A program made the position numbers and the translations under genes. 7,907 bases of DNA from positions 1-7,907 of the forward strand of contig JAPULM010000551.1 of the NCBI GenBank assembly GCA_027294925.1, written 5' to 3'. The stretch is from a bacterium. GTDB lineage: Bacteria; Tectomicrobia; Entotheonellia; Entotheonellales; Entotheonellaceae. The stretch's first letter is position 1, and each line of letters begins with the position of its first letter. The notes beneath the pieces were generated by a model. That model searched no databases. It saw only the letters and a program-made list of their open reading frames with translations, and was not told the DNA's origin. Shown piece by piece: positions 5,761-7,907 of this stretch.

Positions 5761-6867
5761 ATGGCCAAACAGGATTATTATGAACTCCTCGGTGTCGCAC
5801 GCAACGCGACGGAAGACGAGATCAAGAAAAGCTATCGCAAACTGGCGTTGAAGTATCATCCGGACCGCAATCCCGACAATCCTGTAGCGGAGGAAAAATT
5901 CAAACAAGCTGCAGAGGCTTATGAAGTCCTCCACGACGCGGAAAAACGTGGCCTCTACGACCGCTATGGGCATGAAGGGCTGCAAAACGCCGGCTTCCAG
6001 GGCTTTCAGGGTTTTGACGATATCTTCTCAAACTTCGGCAGCATTTTCGAAGACTTATTTGGTTCTGGCGGTGGGCGTCAACGTGGCCGCAGCCGGAGCC
6101 GCAGTCGGTCAGGCTCCGACTTGCGTTACGATCTACAAATAACCTTTGAAGAAGCCGTCTTCGGCGCAGAGAAGGTTTTAGAATTCGAGAAAATGGAGAC
6201 CTGCATACAGTGCTTGGGAAAACGCACCGCCCCCGGTACTCGCCCCACCACATGCAGTACGTGTGGGGGAATTGGCCAGGTGGAGCGCCGACAAGGTTTC
6301 TTCGCACTACGGACAACATGCCCAAATTGTCGCGGCGAAGGTTCAATGATCACCGAGCCGTGTTCCGAATGTCGTGGCAATGGAACGGTACGAAGCCCGA
6401 AAAAGCTTTCGGTAAAAATTCCGCCGGGGGTTGATGAGGGCGCTCGCCTCCGTCTGACCGGTGAAGGCGAAGAAGGGGTCAACGGCGGACCAGCGGGCGA
6501 CCTTTACGTCCTCCTTCATGTTCAGCCACATGAATTCTTCGAACGAGACGGCAACAATGTGCACGGTGAGATCCCTATTTCCTTCCCGCAAGCCGCGCTG
6601 GGGGTAGACATCGAAGTCCCATCACTGCACGGCTCGCAAACCCTTAGCATCCCACGCGGTGTCCAAAGCGGGGAAACATTGTCCCTACCCGGCTGTGGCG
6701 TCCCTGATGTGCGAGGGGGTCGAAAAGGCAACCAGGTTATCCATCTTGTTATTCAAACACCAACTCATCTCAGTGATCGTCAAGAAGAACTTTTACGCGA
6801 ACTCGCTTCACTTGAGGGAGAGGAGACGAAAGCCAAGAAGCGCTGGCCTTGGGCGAAGAGCAAATAA
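5761..6867 (+). CDS. dnaJ: Chaperone protein DnaJ (type I, zinc-finger containing)
   Basis: This is a full-length Hsp40 co-chaperone (368 aa) that binds unfolded protein and activates DnaK. Order of parts: J-domain (about 4-70, HPD at 33-35); a short Gly/Phe linker (about 75-105, [15 protein letters not shown]) followed by an Arg-Ser run (110-117, R-S repeated four times); substrate domain I split by the zinc-finger region (about 148-208); and substrate domain II to about 335. All eight zinc Cys are present as four CxxC pairs: 148-151, 165-168, 187-190 and 201-204. The first repeat is C-I-Q-C-L-G-K-R instead of CxxCxGxG, losing the last Gly. Domain II has P-G-C-G-V-P where R-G-K-G-[IV]-P is common. 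The tail is basic and Trp-rich ([10 protein letters not shown]). The start follows AGGAGG closely. It lies 124 bp after merR and 33 bp before the HU/IHF gene, with no dnaK or grpE in view. Confidence 0.95.
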   Translation: MAKQDYYELLGVARNATEDEIKKSYRKLALKYHPDRNPDNPVAEEKFKQAAEAYEVLHDAEKRGLYDRYGHEGLQNAGFQGFQGFDDIFSNFGSIFEDLFGSGGGRQRGRSRSRSRSGSDLRYDLQITFEEAVFGAEKVLEFEKMETCIQCLGKRTAPGTRPTTCSTCGGIGQVERRQGFFALRTTCPNCRGEGSMITEPCSECRGNGTVRSPKKLSVKIPPGVDEGARLRLTGEGEEGVNGGPAGDLYVLLHVQPHEFFERDGNNVHGEIPISFPQAALGVDIEVPSLHGSQTLSIPRGVQSGETLSLPGCGVPDVRGGRKGNQVIHLVIQTPTHLSDRQEELLRELASLEGEETKAKKRWPWAKSK

Positions 6868-6900
6868 ATTCAACATCCTAATCACAACTGGGAGGACTGC

Positions 6901-7200
6901 ATGAGGAAGATTGAAATCGTCAATCGTATTGCCGATGAAACCGGTATTACAAAGGTCAAAGCCGAAGAAGCGGTAGATAGCATCCTTGGGCAGGTCAAAG
7001 ATGGTTTGCAGCGTGGAGAGTCCGTTATCTTACGACGCTTTGGATCCTTCCAGGTACGCGAAAAAAGCGCCAGGGTCGGCCGTAACCCAAAAACCGGTGA
7101 AGAAGCCGGTATTCCCGCCCGTCGTGTCGTGCGCTTCAAGTCCGGCAAACACTTTAAGGAAGCAGTCAACACCTCTCAGTCAACACTTCTCAGTGAATAA
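6901..7200 (+). CDS. HU/IHF-family DNA-bending protein
   Basis: This is a small nucleoid protein (99 aa) that dimerises and bends DNA through beta-arms. The helical N-terminus (K-I-E-I-V-N-R-I, I-T-K-V-K-A-E-E-A-V) leads to F-G-S-F (47-50), then the family signature R-x-x-S-A-R-V-G-R-N-P-K-T-G-E, with the intercalating Pro at residue 63, and R-F-K-S-G-K-H-F-K at 78-86. The I-P-A-R-R-V-V stretch is closer to IHF-alpha than to HU, but subunit identity is uncertain. R replaces the usual Gly just before F-G-S-F (R-R-F-G-S-F). GGGAGG (6890-6895) gives an ideal ribosome site 5 nt before the ATG. It is last in the dnaJ operon, 33 bp after dnaJ, with no obvious promoter of its own. Its final 11 bp overlap the end of queA on the opposite strand. 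Confidence 0.92.
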   Translation: MRKIEIVNRIADETGITKVKAEEAVDSILGQVKDGLQRGESVILRRFGSFQVREKSARVGRNPKTGEEAGIPARRVVRFKSGKHFKEAVNTSQSTLLSE

Positions 7201-7907
7201 GCATCGCATCGCCATAACTATAAAAACGGTAACGCTCAGCTATGGCGATGCGGTATGCTTGCCGCATCAGTTCACCACCGGCAAAAGCACAGACAAGAAG
7301 AAACAGAGTCGATCGGGCTAGATGAAAATTTGTAATCAGCAACTCGACAGCCCTAAACTGATAGCCTGGGTAGATAAACAGTCGTGACCAACCACTATGG
7401 GCCGTCAGTTGTCCCTCCTCCTGCATAATCGTTTCAAGCACGCGGGTGACGGTTGTACCCACAGCAACGACACGCCCGCCTTGTTGTTGGGCCTGCCGAA
7501 TGAGGTCGGCTTGCGCCGCCACCAAGCGATAAAATTCTGCCTGTATATCATGCTGTTCAACCGTCTCACTCCGCATCGGCTGAAAGGTTCCCCACCCCAC
7601 ATGCAGTGTCGCATAAGCCGGTGCGATATTGCGGCGCTGCAATCCGGCAAGAAGTTCGGGGGTGATGTGGAGCCCTGCAGTCGGCGCAGCCACGGCCCCA
7701 GGGTGGCGAGCATATACCGTTTGGTAACGCTGATAATCTTGCTCTGTTGGACTTCCCGTACGCTTGATATAAGGGGGTAGCGGAACCTCACCGCATTTGT
7801 CGAGGATGGGAAGAATCTCCTCAGGCATAAACCGCATCACCACCGCACCGTCTGCTCGGCGTAACACCACCTTGCCGTGCAACAACCCTTCCCCAAACGC
7901 AATCACG
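7190..7907 (-). CDS. queA: tRNA preQ1(34) S-adenosylmethionine ribosyltransferase-isomerase QueA (N-terminus outside window)
   Basis: QueA transfers and rearranges the ribosyl group of S-adenosylmethionine onto preQ1 in tRNA to give epoxyqueuosine, the penultimate step of queuosine synthesis. The 238 visible residues (numbered from the right edge) show VPLPPYIKR (41-49), AAPTAGLHIT (73-82), HVGWGTFQP (102-110), VGTTVTRVLE (149-158), LITNFHL (190-196), STLFLLVCAFAG (199-210) and YRFYSYGDAMLI at the C-terminus. About the first 100-120 residues, and the promoter, lie beyond base 7907. Variation from the usual family pattern: NFHL is followed by A-R-S-T rather than P-R-S-T, and the segment normally reading H-x-M-H-x-E is H-D-I-Q-A-E (119-124). 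The gene converges on the HU/IHF gene and the two share 11 bp, so there is no separate terminator region. Confidence 0.95.
   Translation of the reverse strand, partial: VIAFGEGLLHGKVVLRRADGAVVMRFMPEEILPILDKCGEVPLPPYIKRTGSPTEQDYQRYQTVYARHPGAVAAPTAGLHITPELLAGLQRRNIAPAYATLHVGWGTFQPMRSETVEQHDIQAEFYRLVAAQADLIRQAQQQGGRVVAVGTTVTRVLETIMQEEGQLTAHSGWSRLFIYPGYQFRAVELLITNFHLARSTLFLLVCAFAGGELMRQAYRIAIAERYRFYSYGDAMLIH
7205..7252. repeat. Perfect 12-bp inverted repeat just after the HU/IHF stop, within the queA 3' end
   Basis: CGCATCGCCATA (7205-7216) and TATGGCGATGCG (7241-7252) are exact reverse complements with a 24-bp spacer. With a 2-nt bulge the pairing extends by GCAT (7201-7204) with ATGC (7255-7258). 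The repeat begins right after the HU/IHF stop codon and lies in the conserved last codons of queA. No T-run follows on either strand, so it is not a textbook terminator, but it could stop or protect either mRNA end. Confidence 0.8.

Overview
The window (about 7.9 kb, mid-range G+C by eye) looks like a gene-dense core segment of a Gram-negative bacterial chromosome. No transposase, phage, CRISPR or tRNA gene was seen. The gene set includes a second-type EF-G, a diadenylate cyclase with a pyruvate-kinase-C-like N-terminus, an HspR-like MerR regulator between two J-proteins, and an IHF/HU-type DNA-bending protein. This would suit Desulfobacterota ('Deltaproteobacteria') or a deep proteobacterial lineage. 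That placement is inference from family resemblance only, because no rRNA or marker set is present.

Layout. Positions 1-559 (+) hold the 3' part of a polyprenyl diphosphate synthase gene, overlapped by a Maf-type nucleotide pyrophosphatase (552-1193, +). An EF-G paralogue lies on the other strand (3204 down to 1156), and its 3' end overlaps maf tail to tail by 38 bp. A diadenylate cyclase (c-di-AMP synthase, CdaZ-like) reads away from EF-G at 3327-4196 (+). The 122 bp between them hold two perfect TTGACA -35 boxes facing opposite ways, with overlapping -10 boxes.

After a 168-bp regulatory gap comes a four-gene heat-shock-like operon on the + strand: a zinc-finger-less J-protein (CbpA type, 4365-5324), an HspR-like MerR regulator (5331-5636), a zinc-finger DnaJ (5761-6867) and an HU/IHF-family protein (6901-7200). 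The last gene overlaps by 11 bp the 3' end of queA (tRNA queuosine synthesis, minus strand), which runs off the right edge.

How the parts may work together. The dnaJ operon has a near-consensus promoter (TTGACA-N17-TATACT) with three direct copies of ACTCATAT laid over it. ACTCA is also the inner part of the known HspR operator half-site, and an HspR-like protein is encoded in the operon, so autoregulation is a natural hypothesis. The diadenylate cyclase promoter carries the same arrangement, TTTGACA-N7-ACTCA-N5-TA(C/T)ACT, at identical spacing. This hints that c-di-AMP synthesis, the EF-G paralogue and the chaperone operon share a regulator. Additional unexplained structures are an 11-bp perfect inverted repeat inside the helix-turn-helix codons of merR, a 12-bp perfect inverted repeat just after the HU/IHF stop codon, and a possible Shine-Dalgarno-masking leader before the second dnaJ.
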